From contig OZ020526.1 of assembly GCA_963971425.1 (NCBI GenBank), forward strand, positions 124,001 through 188,000: a stretch of 64,000 nucleotides of DNA. Direction: 5' to 3'. Positions 11,798 through 23,671 of this stretch are shown here, one piece after another. This DNA comes from Bryoerythrophyllum caledonicum. Its lineage: Eukaryota > Streptophyta > Bryopsida > Pottiales > Pottiaceae. The first letter of the stretch is position 1; every line of letters starts with the position of its first letter. The notes under the pieces were generated by a model. That model was not told the origin of the DNA and searched no databases. It saw nothing but the letters and a program-made list of their open reading frames with translations. The position numbers and the translations under genes are program-made.

Positions 11798-12458
11798 GTT
11801 AAATCAAGCTCTGCACAGCCTCCAAGACGTGAAAACCTGCGTCAATGGACAGAAAACACCACTGTATGTGTACGTGAGGATGTCTTCCTATATGTGTACG
11901 GAAGGAAGGTTTGCATGCTGATTGAATATAAACCCTATAATATACTATAGACGTGCCGTATAGTACAATGCAGTATACCACAGTGAGTACTATATAGCCT
12001 CCTTCATACAGGACTGCAGTATACACATCACAACCAAACCTAGCATTAGTAGTAAATTGAAGTTTGAAAACCATCTCTAAGTGGCGTGCGTCACAACTAT
12101 CGATTTTTAACAATCCGTAGGAAGAATCAAAACAACTACAAATTTTAAACCAGCTTCAATGAAATAATTTAAATATATTTTCTACACTCCTAGGATGTAC
12201 AGCATGTCCGGCTATACACCGTATTCTACATATACATGCTATAGGTTATAACATGAATAGATGTTTAGGCCCGGGTAGGAGCCAAGATATCACGCCTTAA
12301 ACTATAACAGGGAGGCCCAGGCATCCCAACACCCTCACACGCATGTGAAGGTATTCCAGCACAACAAAGGTATCTTCAATTTAACTACTACAAGGTGACT
12401 CTCAAAATACCTAAAGATAGACATTCGCACAAAGTTATGAACGAGTCAATATGAATAG
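11798..12458. other. Intergenic region between divergent gene remnants
   Basis: No convincing gene. The segment 11930-12030 is rich in short TATA and GTATA motifs and could hold promoter elements for the minus-strand gene. I see nothing else. Confidence 0.4.
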
Positions 12459-13611
12459 TTATAAACGACGAGGATACATCTGTAGCCCTTGTGGAAACCG
12501 ATAAAATCTCGAACGGAGATGTAGCCATTGTGGAAAGCAAAGATGACGAGCAGACACTTGTTGTTGAAGAGGAGACGTCTACATATGTTGGTCACGAAAG
12601 AGCAACGGACCTAGTTGTTGCAGATGAGAAGAGCATCAAAATGTCAACTCCTACGCCCCGGGCGAAGGAGGACGAGAGTCTGGAGGAGGATGACTATGAC
12701 CTCGTCACTGGGGAGTTTTTGAGCTTCCTGCGAGGCGAGAGGGGTGCAGCGGTGGATAACTCCGAAAGTGGAGAAGACGTACGAGATTCACCTCGCGCTC
12801 TGCTCCTATAGCAGTTCGAACAGGAGGCGCTGATCGAAGGCGGCTTGGAGCTCAACTTCCACTTGCCAGAGTACGCCAAGTTCAGAGTGGAAGGTGCGCA
12901 GGAGAAGAACGATGTAAACAGAGTCCCTCCTTCCGACGTTCAGCCCGAATCATCGTCCGGTCCTGACAACATCGACAGCATTTTAGGTAAGCGACTCGAC
13001 GATTCTTGTGTGAATTCACTTGTATGATATACAGGGGATTTACCTGGTGGTGGTTGGTTTCAGACTGGGGCAACGAGGAGGACGTTGATCTCGCAGCGAT
13101 CCTGGAAGCGGCCGACGCGGAGCTTGAGAAGGCAACGCAGATCTTAAAGAGCAGGGCGCGAGCAAAGCTGTTGGAAGACGAGGAAACCAAAGCGCTCATG
13201 GACGAGTGGGGCCTGAACGACAAGGCAATTGCGCCTCAATCCGAGGAGGAGCCGGGTCTGCGCCTCGCCATCGTGCCGGTGGCGCCAGCGCCAGCGCCGC
13301 CGCCGCCGCTGGGGAATGGTCTGGGCCCTCTGATGCGCATCCGTGACGGCGGCTCCTTGCGGTCCATGAGCCCCACGCACTTCCGAGCGGGCGGACGTCT
13401 GCTGTTGCAAGCTTCCGATCCTGTTGTCGTGGGGTCCTCCGACATGGGGGCAACGTCGATGGAGGTCCTGCGTCGGATGGCCGTGGCGGGAATGGAAGGT
13501 ATGGCTGCTCAGGCTATGATGGCTATGCCCTTGGAGGATCTCACAAGAATGGCTTTGGATCAAGTCCTGGTTGAGCAAAGACCTGCAGGCTTGCGTAGTC
13601 AGAACGGGTAA
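12459..13611 (+). pseudogene. PMI1: PMI1-like C-terminal fragment with in-frame stop
   Basis: The encoded blocks match the conserved C-terminal half of plant PLASTID MOVEMENT IMPAIRED 1 proteins: VTGEFLSFL, the SPR...QFEQEAL block, ETKALMDEWGLNDKA, PPLGNGLGPLMRIRDGGSLR, and the final MPLEDLTRMA block. PMI1 and its relatives act in chloroplast and nuclear photorelocation through actin. A 77-bp intron (GTAAG at 12987, CAG ending at 13063) keeps the frame when removed. TAG at 12809-12811 interrupts the QFEQEAL block. The N-terminal C2 domain is absent and unrelated DNA lies upstream, so this is a partial copy. GTAAAC at 13609 could be another donor. It is either a recent pseudogene or a captured gene fragment. 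Confidence 0.8.
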
Positions 13612-14726
13612 ACAATCTTGCGCTGTAGTTGTAGAGACCGGTCTAAAGCTAAGAGGCCATGACTTAGTTCTGAGACAGAGTTACGATTCAGGCACCTCAC
13701 TAGATTTTCTGACTCTCGCCTTTGTCTGCCAACAGATGTGCAGCTATAGGTTATGGGGATTATAAACTTCATCCAGCAATCGCGAATTCGCAGAATGCCG
13801 CCCACGTCGCGCTCCCGGTCGGAAGAAAGCACGGACCGGACGTCGGAGGAGTCGTTGCAGCCGGGGTGGTGCGGGGGGGGTTTCACGGGGAGCGCCAAAA
13901 ACGACTTGGGTTTCCCGGGGAGGTTCTTGTCGTCGCAGTTCAGCGGGTTGAAGAGACGCGACATGGGTCGAGTGGTTGCAGCAGCGGGGGGATCGTGCTG
14001 AGGCGGTTTGGGCAGTTTTCTAGAGGCGAAGATCGCCTTACACTTGAGCGGCGAGAGGATCCACGAGGTGTTGGGAGGTGGTGACTTCCCGTCCGTGACC
14101 ACTGATCTTCGATCTGTAGGATGAGGCGCGGGTTTGGTCGGGGTTGCGGCGTGGTTGTCGAAGGCGCGATCGAAGGTGGTGTCGGTGCTCACGGAGCTGG
14201 CGTCGTTCGAGCTGCCGTTAGAGTCGCGGCTGGTGGTGCAGTCGCCAGCGTCGCGCTCGTAGACGGAGGTTTGGGAGCGGAAGCTGGAGCTTTGGGAGTC
14301 CATGGCGGTCTCCACAGGAGGCACGTCGGTGGAGTTTACGCAGAACTTGTTGTACTTGGGCTGGTACATGCGCGACAGGTTGTGCGGCGACATTTGGCTA
14401 AAGGGCTCCGGCACTGTGCGCTGCGACACCGTGAACGCCGCCGCGATGTCCTGCTTCCGGTACACGGGGTGGATGACGTCGTCTACCGGCATGGCGGCCA
14501 CGAGGGGCGCCTGGGGCGCGCACTTGAAGGAGAAGTCCGCATTCCGGAGTGTCGTCCTCATGACCGGCACTTTTGCATCTATGTCGAAGTAGACATCCCG
14601 CTCGCTGGCAACCAGCGAGCCGCGTTTGAAGGAGAACGCACTCGCATCGCGGCTCTCGAACACATCATCCCGTCTCGACGTGATGAATGTCCTGTACTCG
14701 TTCGTGCCCCAGCTCTCCATAACCAT
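13599..14726 (-). CDS. Unrecognised protein gene, mostly disordered product
   Basis: A 375-codon minus-strand ORF starts at 14726 and has strong GC-biased codon use. Residues about 1-135 look partly folded; the middle (about 140-200) is rich in Ser, Asp and Thr; residues 195-300 are rich in Pro, Lys and His. The C-terminus after the SSDRERD block (about residue 310) changes character and may be read-through into an intron. The gene is convergent with the PMI1-like fragment and overlaps it by 13 bp. I recognise no family. Regulatory scaffold proteins with short motifs are a possibility, without direct support. Confidence 0.55.
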   Translation of the reverse strand: MVMESWGTNEYRTFITSRRDDVFESRDASAFSFKRGSLVASERDVYFDIDAKVPVMRTTLRNADFSFKCAPQAPLVAAMPVDDVIHPVYRKQDIAAAFTVSQRTVPEPFSQMSPHNLSRMYQPKYNKFCVNSTDVPPVETAMDSQSSSFRSQTSVYERDAGDCTTSRDSNGSSNDASSVSTDTTFDRAFDNHAATPTKPAPHPTDRRSVVTDGKSPPPNTSWILSPLKCKAIFASRKLPKPPQHDPPAAATTRPMSRLFNPLNCDDKNLPGKPKSFLALPVKPPPHHPGCNDSSDVRSVLSSDRERDVGGILRIRDCWMKFIIPITYSCTSVGRQRRESENLVRCLNRNSVSELSHGLLALDRSLQLQRKIVYPF

Positions 14727-15850
14727 AATCTCGAAACAATAAAGACGACTTGCGAATCAAAAAACCCAGCGAATCAACTTGCTAACTCCACAAGCGAGGG
14801 CGCCCTCGTTCGCGCCATCACCATGACACTCCGTAAACTCTCAAATTCTCCAGAAAAAAACTCCTAATCGCTATCTTCCTCTGCAGGCAAAAAAAACAAT
14901 CAGTAACGATCACACAATGCCAACAACAACCCGAAAACAAAGTCACATCACATAGAATTCAACCTCTACCTGGCACATTCTCACCGAAAAGTGGATCTGA
15001 GCCAAAAACCGAAATTAAACACACAAGTATTCGGTTTCTCACGCTACACAAAACCGCGAGTCCTCTACAACAAAGACCACCTCCACCATTATCCGACCAG
15101 CTATGGACGACTGCAGACTCAGTACAAGAAACCTGCAGATCCAAGTCCCTCAACTCTACACCTCAAACCACAGACAGAACGCAAACCTTCTTCACAGTAC
15201 CAGAACGTCCCCAAACTCAACAAACAATGTCTCTCACATTGACAGCCCACCAACAAAAGGGTACAGACAACCCCCAAGCATCATAGTCCTCCTGCTGCTG
15301 GTTAGAACTGCAAACAATCAAGGTACTCTCCACCCCTAGCTGCAATTCATGAAATTGCATACCTGCTTACACCACCAAAGATCCAGCTTTCGGCACTCCG
15401 GCTTCAACCATAGTAGTACAGTCTTAGAATGTAGACAACTGAAACAACATGGGAGCTAGCTGAGAGGAAGAGGTTTCATAGGAATCTGACTGGCATCTGG
15501 AGTGGGAGAGAAGGAGATGAAAGGCGGGGGGTGGGGAGAGGGGAGAGATCAAGTAGCTAGGGCGCCTGTCGATGGCCGCGGACGCCGTCAACCTCGCGCC
15601 GGCGTCAACTCCAGTTGCGGTTGTCTGCGCTATTCCGGGCCGGGCGCGCGGAGAACCGGGTCCGGGCTGAACAGTTCGGGGACCCTTTTGAGAATCTTCT
15701 GGAGACTTTTCCCCGGCCAATGCCGTGCTTTCCCCCCTCAACCACGTGGGCATTTTACTTTTTTACCTTGCCCTTTGCACTTTCCTTCTTTCCACAACTT
15801 ATTTTACCACACACAAGTGAAGTATTTGTTTGTTTGATCCAGCACTAAGT
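14727..15850 (-). promoter_or_regulatory. Probable 5' UTR and promoter region of the 13599-14726 gene
   Basis: Read on the minus strand, this stretch lies directly upstream of the ATG at 14726. It is GC-rich near 15500-15700 and has no convincing ORF. I found no clear TATA box. The assignment rests on position and composition only. Confidence 0.3.
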
Positions 15851-16144
15851 GGACAAAGGATTAGTAGTATGGAACTACTCTAAGTATCACTTTTAGTGTA
15901 TCCGCACTGCCATACGTTACGGTCACATTCGGCAGGCAAGTGCTGAAGCATTTTTTTTTTTTTTGTCACATTGGTTCGACACAAGAGATATTGCATAGGT
16001 ATTGCACATGTATCACTTGCATGGGTGTCACCTTAGTATTACATAGGTATCGCCTAGCCAAATTTCTTGAAATTTCCCAAATTTTAGACAAGTCCCTGTT
16101 TTGAATTAATTATGTACGAAATTGACCATAGCGTAGGGTACATG

Positions 16145-16310
16145 ATTTTGAAGTGCTATAGCTTTTTACTTTTGATATTCCTTTTTACTAAGAGTACAAC
16201 TATCTATACTACTCAAAAAGGTGGATCATTGTAGACATATTTGGTAAAAGTAATCATCTATGAAAAAAACTTAGAGCAATTGTAAATCAATTAGTGTATA
16301 TTCCGTGCCA
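16145..16310 (-). mobile_element. Diverged copy of the 33503-33719 MITE family
   Basis: Read in reverse it shares long blocks with the MITE at 33503-33719, such as TTTTTACTAAGAGTACAACT and ATCTATACTACTCAAA, and ends AATCAATTAGTGTA. One end is not clearly delimited. Confidence 0.5.
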
Positions 16311-16740
16311 AATAAGTTTCATCCAACACTTTCACTTTTGAACATACTCTTTGGAGGGATTAATGAAATTTTAACAATACAAACAATATTAAATTGTTTT
16401 AATTTAATTACTTGTGGATGTGTATCCTTTGAAGAACCCATTTGGATATGCCCTTTTACTAAAATTTGACTTATAAGAAAAAAATGATTTATTCCTAAAT
16501 ACTACGGTGTGCCCAAAATAGAAAAAAATTGTTATACATAGAATTGTTGTGTGCCTTTTTTGTATCAAATGTGCCCTTTGAAGAAAGTCTTCATATTTGT
16601 CCTTTGAAGAAATGCTTCAATTGTGCCATTCATTAGAACATGGCTTACTCGATTGTTCCTTTAGCCCATTGGGAACAACATGGTATCTACTAAGTATGAT
16701 ATATCTATTCATATAATTTATCTTACTACACACAAGTTAC

Positions 16741-16846
16741 AAAGGGCACATTTGATTCAAAAAGGCACATTTAAAGGGCACATTTGATTCAAAAGGCACA
16801 TTTAAAGGGCACATTTGATTCAAAAAGCACATTTAAAGGGCACATT
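16741..16846. repeat. Tandem repeat, ~33-bp unit, three copies
   Basis: The unit AAAGGGCACATTTGATTCAA followed by AAAGGCACATTT is repeated three times plus a partial copy. An inverted relative of the motif occurs near 16566-16580. Confidence 0.8.
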
Positions 16847-17293
16847 GAAACATGACATGTAAGAAAAGCAATACAGTTTTCCTTAAAGTACAAGTTCATA
16901 AAGAGGAAATAAATGAAAAAGGTAGGGTGAGATTTAAATACAATTTGTTGGTATAAAGTTTTCTATTTTAGCATGAACATTTAGGGTCAATTGTAAAATC
17001 TCTAAACTCACTTACATGAACTGTTCTTTTGTTTCTAATTAATACTACAAACAAACTCTTTGGTATTTACTCCTCTCTAGAGTTCAATTTTTAATTTACT
17101 TGGCCATATTTCACATGAAAATAACATTCTAAAACCAATATTGAGAAAGACTTTTGGAACTTTGGTGAATCACTCCTAATTTTCATGAATGACTTATTCA
17201 TTTTTGTAATTAGCCATTACCCATGCTCATTAATCCCAATTAAACACATTTTTTATTTTTCATTATTTTGGAACCAATTGGGCATTTATCCCA

Positions 17294-17406
17294 CATAGAA
17301 AAATTGAAGTTTTAGAATTGTCACAATTGAAAATTATTAATAAACTGAAGTGTCACAATTGTCACCTGCATGAATTATTTTCAGTACATGCCCTTTTTTT
17401 ACTCAG
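17294..17406 (+). repeat. 113-bp direct repeat, left copy, flanking retrotransposon B
   Basis: From CATAGAAAAATTGAAG to TTTTTTTACTCAG this copy appears identical, base for base, to 30762-30874. Its right end abuts the TG start of the LTR at 17407. I interpret it as an unusually long target-site duplication. Confidence 0.85.
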
Positions 17407-18504
17407 TGTAGAACGTAGAATTGTCTTTCTTTTTGAGTTAACCCTTTTTTGCAGTTAAAGTTAGTTAGTCACAGGTTTAGGAGCTTAAGCTCAGGGTTTC
17501 CAACGGACTTGAGATCGGAAGGGGTGTCGGTTGTTGTGAAAGGGTAGGCAGTTGGGAGTCGGGGGTGTTTAAGTAGGAGTTTTTGAAACTGGCTCGAGGC
17601 CCAATTGTGTTGATCAGTTGTAGTGCCGAGATACGCGTTGTGCTATCTCTTTATTTTCTTTGTTGTATTGTTTCCGGAATTTAATGTAATTGAAGTTGTG
17701 CATATTGAAGATTTGAGAAAGATTACATCGTGATTGAAGTCAATTGAAAATAAATCAATGACACCGAGAGTGAGAGATGAGTGAATCGAGAGAACGAGAA
17801 TCATAAGAAAGTGATACGAAAATAAATCTGAGGACTGCAATTGCGGGTTAAATTAGGTGGTAGATAATAGAGCGATCAAATAATGATCAGAATAAAAGTG
17901 TGCTGAATTGAATATAATTCATAATCAGATTATGAAGATGAAGTAATGCCAGGATTGGAGCTAACGGACGAGGAGAAATTCAAGGCATTCAGGTGTTGGT
18001 TGAACTTGAAGTATGGATGGTTGAACAACGATAAGGAAAGAGTGACGGTTGTAAACCGCGTGGAGAAGGAGAGGATCGACCACGAGATTTACACACGGAT
18101 CCGGGCGAATCAAAGAACGGAGATAGGAGCGAGATTACGAGAAGAAGATTATACCTGGTTAATGAGGTTCGGAACGGAAGAGGAGAAGAACGGAGTTCCC
18201 GCTGAACCGATGACAATAGAAGAAGCAATGGAATGGAACATCGGTGAGTACGAGGAAATGGAAGCTACAGGAAGAGCAGAGTACTTGTACTTGGATGTGG
18301 AGGATGCAATGGAAGATTTAATGGCACTCGAATTAGAGGATTATTAACGGATTATGGTGTTAAATTAAGGCTTCGTAAGGATTACGGACCACAATTACAT
18401 ATAATAGTGACACTAATATTACGGCAGAACATAACTTTCAGTTCCCTAGGGACGAACTCGCTGAGTAATAGTTATTTTTAACTATCTCGGTTTTATGCTT
18501 CACA
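17407..18504 (+). repeat. 5' LTR of retrotransposon B, ~1.1 kb
   Basis: It starts TGTAGAACG at the end of the 113-bp repeat and ends TTCACA immediately before the primer-binding site. Both borders are therefore supported, although the 3' LTR is missing and the pair cannot be compared. It contains a 133-codon ORF. Confidence 0.7.
17946..18347 (+). CDS. Acidic 133-codon ORF inside the LTR, unknown function
   Basis: An uninterrupted ATG-to-TAA frame encodes a highly charged, probably helical protein. The middle (residues about 30-80) is rich in Arg and Glu and the C-terminus (about 95-133) is strongly acidic. It lies fully inside the 5' LTR, upstream of the primer-binding site. ORFs in LTRs are uncommon in plant gypsy elements. 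It is intact while gag-pol of the same element has several stops, but being short it could survive by chance. No family recognised. Confidence 0.4.
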   Translation: MPGLELTDEEKFKAFRCWLNLKYGWLNNDKERVTVVNRVEKERIDHEIYTRIRANQRTEIGARLREEDYTWLMRFGTEEEKNGVPAEPMTIEEAMEWNIGEYEEMEATGRAEYLYLDVEDAMEDLMALELEDY

Positions 18505-18524
18505 TTTTGGCGCCGCTGCGGGGG
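18505..18524 (+). other. Primer-binding site, TGGCGCC type
   Basis: TTTTGGCGCCGCTGCGGGGG directly follows the LTR. It resembles the primer-binding site consensus of Tat/Athila retrotransposons, which lets a tRNA prime minus-strand synthesis. Confidence 0.8.
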
Positions 18525-18587
18525 AACTGATAAAATTGTAAATATAAGAAATTATGTGTAATATGCTGGAAATGTTCGGAGAAGATT

Positions 18588-19904
18588 ATGAACAAAGAAG
18601 ATGGGGAGGCTGAAGGGAATGTTGATCGCTGGATTTCAACAAGGGAAAGGCGATGGCGAATACGAAATCTAATTAGAGAGCGGGAGGAACGAGAACGGAA
18701 AAGCAACCGAAGAAGGAGTTGGATTAAACCGTGGTTAAGAGATTTTCGACGAGCGTTATCTTGTCCAGTAGAAGAAAGAGAATCTGTATTTCGATTGTGG
18801 ACGGGATTGTCCGTAGCCCCGAGGACGTTGTACGGATGGAGCTATCCAAAATTTGTCCTATGAACTCAAGCGCAAGGAGAGGGAAGCTCGGAAGGTTTGG
18901 GGACTCCTTTGGGCACGTTTGGAGCACTACGTACTTTATTCGACTCGGCAGCAGCAAAACTGCAAACGCTATCAGGAGCTAAACATCACGAAGATCAAGA
19001 GGAGGAACCAATAGCAAGACGATTGTTTGAAGGAGAGGAAAAGGAAAAACAGGAAGAAGATATGGCTGAACATCCAAATCCACCACAGCCTGGAATTCCG
19101 GCGGTACCAATTGTAATACAAATGGGAGCGGCAACGGATCGTACTACGAATGTGGCTCCGTTACCGACTTTTAGTGGTTGGCCAGGAGCGGACCCAGACC
19201 AGCACCTATCACAATTTCTAACAACGTGTGTCGCGAACAATGGCAGAACGGAAGATGTGTGGTTAAGATGGTTTCCAGTCACATTGAAGGAAGTGGCATT
19301 TGATTGGTATAATCGACAGGCGGTGGGTCACTTTGCGAATTGGAATACGTTGAGGGCCGCATTTCTGGCGCATTTCAGACCAGTGGGTTATGAAGATAGG
19401 TTAAGAGAACGACTGATCAATAGTCGAATGATTCCAGGAGAAGCTGTGGAGTCATATTATGGGAGGGTGGCAGATATAATACGCCGATGGCCAAATAATG
19501 ACTTGCCAGAATCAGTTGTGTTATCAATATTAGTTAACGGATTGTACCCACCTGAACTAAGGATGTTTGTAAAGGAAGAACGGCCCGTTACGGTAGCAGC
19601 CTCACTGCTAAGAGCAAAGTTATGGGAAGAGTGTCATTTCGACCCCGTTTTGTCTATAGGATTGACAATGATACCTGCAGATGGAGTTAAGGGACCAAGT
19701 TGGATGGAGGCACTGGGAACTCACACAAAACCAATGACAGTATCCAATTCCGCAAGGACATATCCAGCAGGGATAATAAATGCAGCACCAATACAAAGTA
19801 TACCCCCATCTGTAGTCTATCCGCCGTATCAAGATTTACCCCCGAGGTTGGAAGGATCTAAGCCGGGCGTTATGCTAACATGACAAGAGGGTGCTAACGA
19901 ACAG
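18588..19904 (+). pseudogene. Retrotransposon B gag with two in-frame TGA codons
   Basis: One frame runs from ATG at 18588. TGA at 18861-18863 separates an Arg/Glu-rich N-terminal segment (91 codons) from the main gag part beginning at 18897, and TGA at 19881-19883 separates that from the zinc knuckles. The main part holds a retrotransposon gag capsid-like region (about 19150-19560) with the WLRWFPVTLKEVAFDWYN block. All stops are in the same frame and both are TGA, as expected from CGA after deamination of methylated CpG. The product would form the particle that packages the element's RNA. Confidence 0.8.
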
Positions 19905-22583
19905 TTGTTGTTGAATTTAACGAAGAAAATGGAAGAATTGGCAGTCAATATGGCTAAGGATAAAGAAAAGCGTCCGAAACAAACGAACTTCAGACCCAAT
20001 GTGTGGTGTACCAACTGTAAAGGCCAGGGCCACATGAATACGGAATGCCCTTCGCCAGTGAACCTGAAGGGTCAATGTCAAATATGTGGGAAGTCCCACC
20101 CTACGGAAAATTGTTGGCATTTGACCAGATCGCAGATGTATATAGGTCAGCAAGTGATACCAATAAGACCATGGGACGTGAATCAAGTACAAGCACAAAA
20201 CGGATATAATGGGAGTAAGCAACCCAATCAACAGAATAATCAATATAGATATAATCAAGGACATAGTTATGAAGCCAATGCACAACACTGGATGAAGAAT
20301 CAAAATATGGATAATCGAGTAAATACAGGACAACAGGGGTCCTTCACAAAGGCTACATGGAACGCACCAAGCCGTTTCATACCTGTACCTATGTCTGATA
20401 TACCGGGGGGAAATATTAAACGACCAGTTAGGTGTTTTCGATGTCGACAGATGGGACATTATGCCAGCGAGTGCACAAATGAAAGAGCCACCGTTGATTA
20501 CGTTCCGTTATGTGGTAACTGCAAACAAAATGGACACACTACGGCGGAATGTAATGCTCCCTTCAACTTTAACAATAAGGACCAACATATGCAAGCAACG
20601 AATCCTTCGGAGGCATCGAAGGGCCCCATGGATGGATTACCCGTTAATAGAGTGGAATTGGTGGCCACAGTACAGACTAGGAGTAACAAGGAGAAGATAA
20701 TTTTTCCCGACGATACGGACAAAAATAAGGAAATAGAACAGAGGTCGACTCTACGGAAGGCTAGACGTGTCACGAAAATATTACCAAGAGTACTACCTCC
20801 AGGAACGGAGCCTATATTATTGGGTGATGTACCCGGCCCGAGCTCACCAAGGTCGAATGAGAGGACTATAAACACCGATGCACCAGTACTCACAGAACCA
20901 CCACAAGTGGTTACGGACTTTTGCCTGGACATGAAAGTACAAAAGGGAAGCTCCGTATTGCCAGCATCACTACCCTTATCAAAGGAATGGATCCCTAAAA
21001 GAGGGACGGATAAAGTAAAGAGAAAAAGAAAACAGCTGGGCATATCTGCAAATTTACAACACTATGATATTATGAAGGATCTGGATGAAATTCAACCAAG
21101 TATTTCAATGAGGCAATTGTTGGCAATTGCACCGGACTGTAGAATTGCACTCAATGCATCGCTAATACGGAGACGAATACGGAATAAGGATATCCATGAA
21201 GTGGCTTTAAATCCTGACCCTAGAGCCCCGATGATCGATGTATCCATTGACGGAGTATTGGTAAAGGGAGTCCAAGTGGACGGTGGGTCGAGTGTGAACC
21301 TAATGACGGCTGAATCTGCAGAAACTTTAGGCCTAACCTCCATATCACCTACAGCCTTAACACTGAGGATGGCGGATCATAGTAGAGTAAAACCTGTCGG
21401 AGTGGTCCGAAATATTTTGACTATTATTGCGGGACACGAGTTTAATATCGACTACGTGGTATTTAAATTACCCCGATTGGCTTCATCTTATCCTATCTTA
21501 TTAGGACGCCCTTGGTTATACAAAGCAAAAGCTAAGAATGATTGGGGAAAGGGTACTTTAACCCTCGGTAGAGGACGTGAGAAGATAGTATTACAGATGT
21601 ACCCAGTACAGTATCATGGGGAATCACAAGTGCCACTGACGGAGGTCACCTCTGAAGTAGACATCACTGGCTATTCATCTGAGGATCTGGAGGAACTGGA
21701 ATCAATATTTGGGGAACGTACTGAAAGCCAACAAGGATTTAATTTAGTTTATCAATGTGGACAACCGGGAGAATATATTATAGGTCAATTTGATACCGAT
21801 AATTCGGATCATGCTATAGCGAAATGGATGAATACTTACGACGTCACAATGGTAAGTAGTTTGGAACCTGAACTGGAGAACACTAATCCATTAGATTTTA
21901 TAACGGACGCAGGTGCGGATGTACCACTAGAGGAAGCTTATACTGGGAACCCGGCTTGTCGGTCTGTGGATATCGGAAGTAACGGGAAATACCAGCCCAT
22001 TAAGCTGTATGAAGGAATAAACGGACGAACGTTAGTAACATGGACGGACTTCTTTAGAGCACACAAGTCTTCTTTTGCTTGGACTTATGAAGACTTGAAG
22101 GGAGTTCCGCCAGAGCTTGGTGAACATAGGATATATCTTAAGGACAACACGAAACCGATCCGATAAAGACAACATAGATTAAACCCAAAGTATTCATTGA
22201 TGGTGAAAGAAGAATTGGATAAGCTGTTACGGGTGGGTTTTATTTACCCAGTACCGTACAGTGAATGGGTTTCTTCAATGGTTATGGTACCTACAAAAAA
22301 CGGAAAACTACGCATTTGTCAAGACTATCGTGAACTGAACGCAGTCACCTTGAAGGATTACTTTCCATTACCATTCACGGATAGTATACTGGACGCGGTA
22401 GCAGGGCATGAATGTTATTCTTTCCTTGATGGCTTTTCCGGTTACAATCAAGTGCAAATTGCTAAGGAGGATCGTTTAAAAACTACGTTTACAACAGACT
22501 GGGGAACTTTTGCATATAAGGTGATGCCATTCGGGTTGTGTAATGCACCAGCCACTTTTCAACGGAATATGACTCAAGCTTTT
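19905..22583 (+). pseudogene. Retrotransposon B zinc knuckles, protease and first half of RT
   Basis: The frame is the same as that of gag. Four zinc knuckles are visible: C35-C38-H43-C48, a variant CX2CX3HX4C at 58-70, C177-C180-H185-C190 and C203-C206-H211-C216 (residues from 19905). The protease motif DGGSSVNLM has Asp at residue 459. TAA at 22164-22166 interrupts the frame where element A encodes Gln (PIRQKERR block), so a C-to-T change from CAA is likely. The RT continues through LRICQDYREL and MPFGLCNAPATFQR, then ends at the nested insertion inside the AF codons. Confidence 0.85.
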
Positions 22584-23508
22584 GTTGCAGTTCGTAGAGA
22601 CAGTATTCCTCCGGAATGCTCCTAATCGTCACTAAGAGCTTCCCAGAGTAACCGCTCCGGTTTCGTTCCCACAGAGACCTAAGTGTCTTCTTCCAATACC
22701 CCAGATTACTAATCTTGCCCGAATAATACAATTACGAATTAACTATAATTCTCTATCACTTATATTAAGTCCGGATCGGTCCGGATCCGGATGCTATACA
22801 ATGGTTCCCGGAGTTGAGTTTCCGGAAATCAGGAGGGTGGTTTGATTAGTCTTTGTTCCTCCTCAGAGAGTCTCCTGGAGTTTTTAAACGAGTGGCCAAA
22901 GTCCACTGACCCGGTTTTGTGTAAGTGGCTGGGTTTCCCACTACCCTGTGACTTAAAGTGGCTAGGTACCCACTGTCCGGATTCTTAGAGTGACCAAACA
23001 ACACTCTTCCTACTATGCTAACTGGTAATTTGACTGTTGTTACCGGACTTCAACTCTCACGACATTCGGAAGGCCTTCCGGATGCGGTCACACAGAGACT
23101 AACCCGGCTACAACGGCATTCCGGGGGGGTATAACTGTAACTTTCCGGATCAGAGACTCACGGTTCGCTATGGTTACTTTATCCGGGTACAGGTATCAAG
23201 CTTTTTCTTCCTCTCTTAAGGGAGAACTCCGGTGTTGACCGGAATTCAGTTTAGCACGGTTTCCCGCGCAAACTAGAGATTACCAGGAACACCTCTGCAG
23301 TTCATCTCTTCCCCTCCTGGCTACTTCCGGACCCTGGGAACTACCAGGAACACCTCTGCAATAGTTCTTTCCAGCTTTCCCGGGCGATCTCCTGACACTA
23401 CCCTTGATAACTTCCCCCTCCGGCAAAACAAGTGAGTTACTCTAGTACGGAAAATTCCTCACACAACCACACCCTCCAGAAAGGATCCGTCACTCACAGG
23501 ATTCATAC

Positions 23509-23671
23509 AACACCATATTCATTATATTGGGAGATTGTGAGCCTCCCAATTTAATACGTATGATGCTCTTGAGCTCTAAAATGTACCCACTATGCACATT
23601 TAGCTCGAGTCGAGCTGAATGTGCACTAGATCAAAATCATGGAAATCTCCCAATATAATGAATATGGTGTT
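23509..23671. mobile_element. 163-bp MITE with 28-bp perfect terminal inverted repeats
   Basis: AACACCATATTCATTATATT (28 bp in all, 23509-23536) recurs as an exact reverse complement at 23644-23671. ATAC flanks both ends and is a likely 4-bp target duplication. A second hairpin lies inside, around GCTCGAGTCGAGC at 23602-23615. The unbroken repeats suggest a young insertion. The superfamily is not assigned. Confidence 0.75.

Larger units (their letters stand above)
15851..17293. other. AT-rich intergenic DNA, left flank of retrotransposon B
   Basis: No gene is supported. It contains a diverged mariner-like MITE copy near 16145-16310 and a short tandem repeat at 16741-16846. Sequence character matches the region right of 30875, as expected if retrotransposon B split one AT-rich block. 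Confidence 0.5.

Noticed and set aside
13144..13578. 144-codon minus-strand ORF
   Set aside because: It is antisense to the PMI1-like exon, whose protein is recognised; the His/Arg/Gln-rich translation is a shadow.
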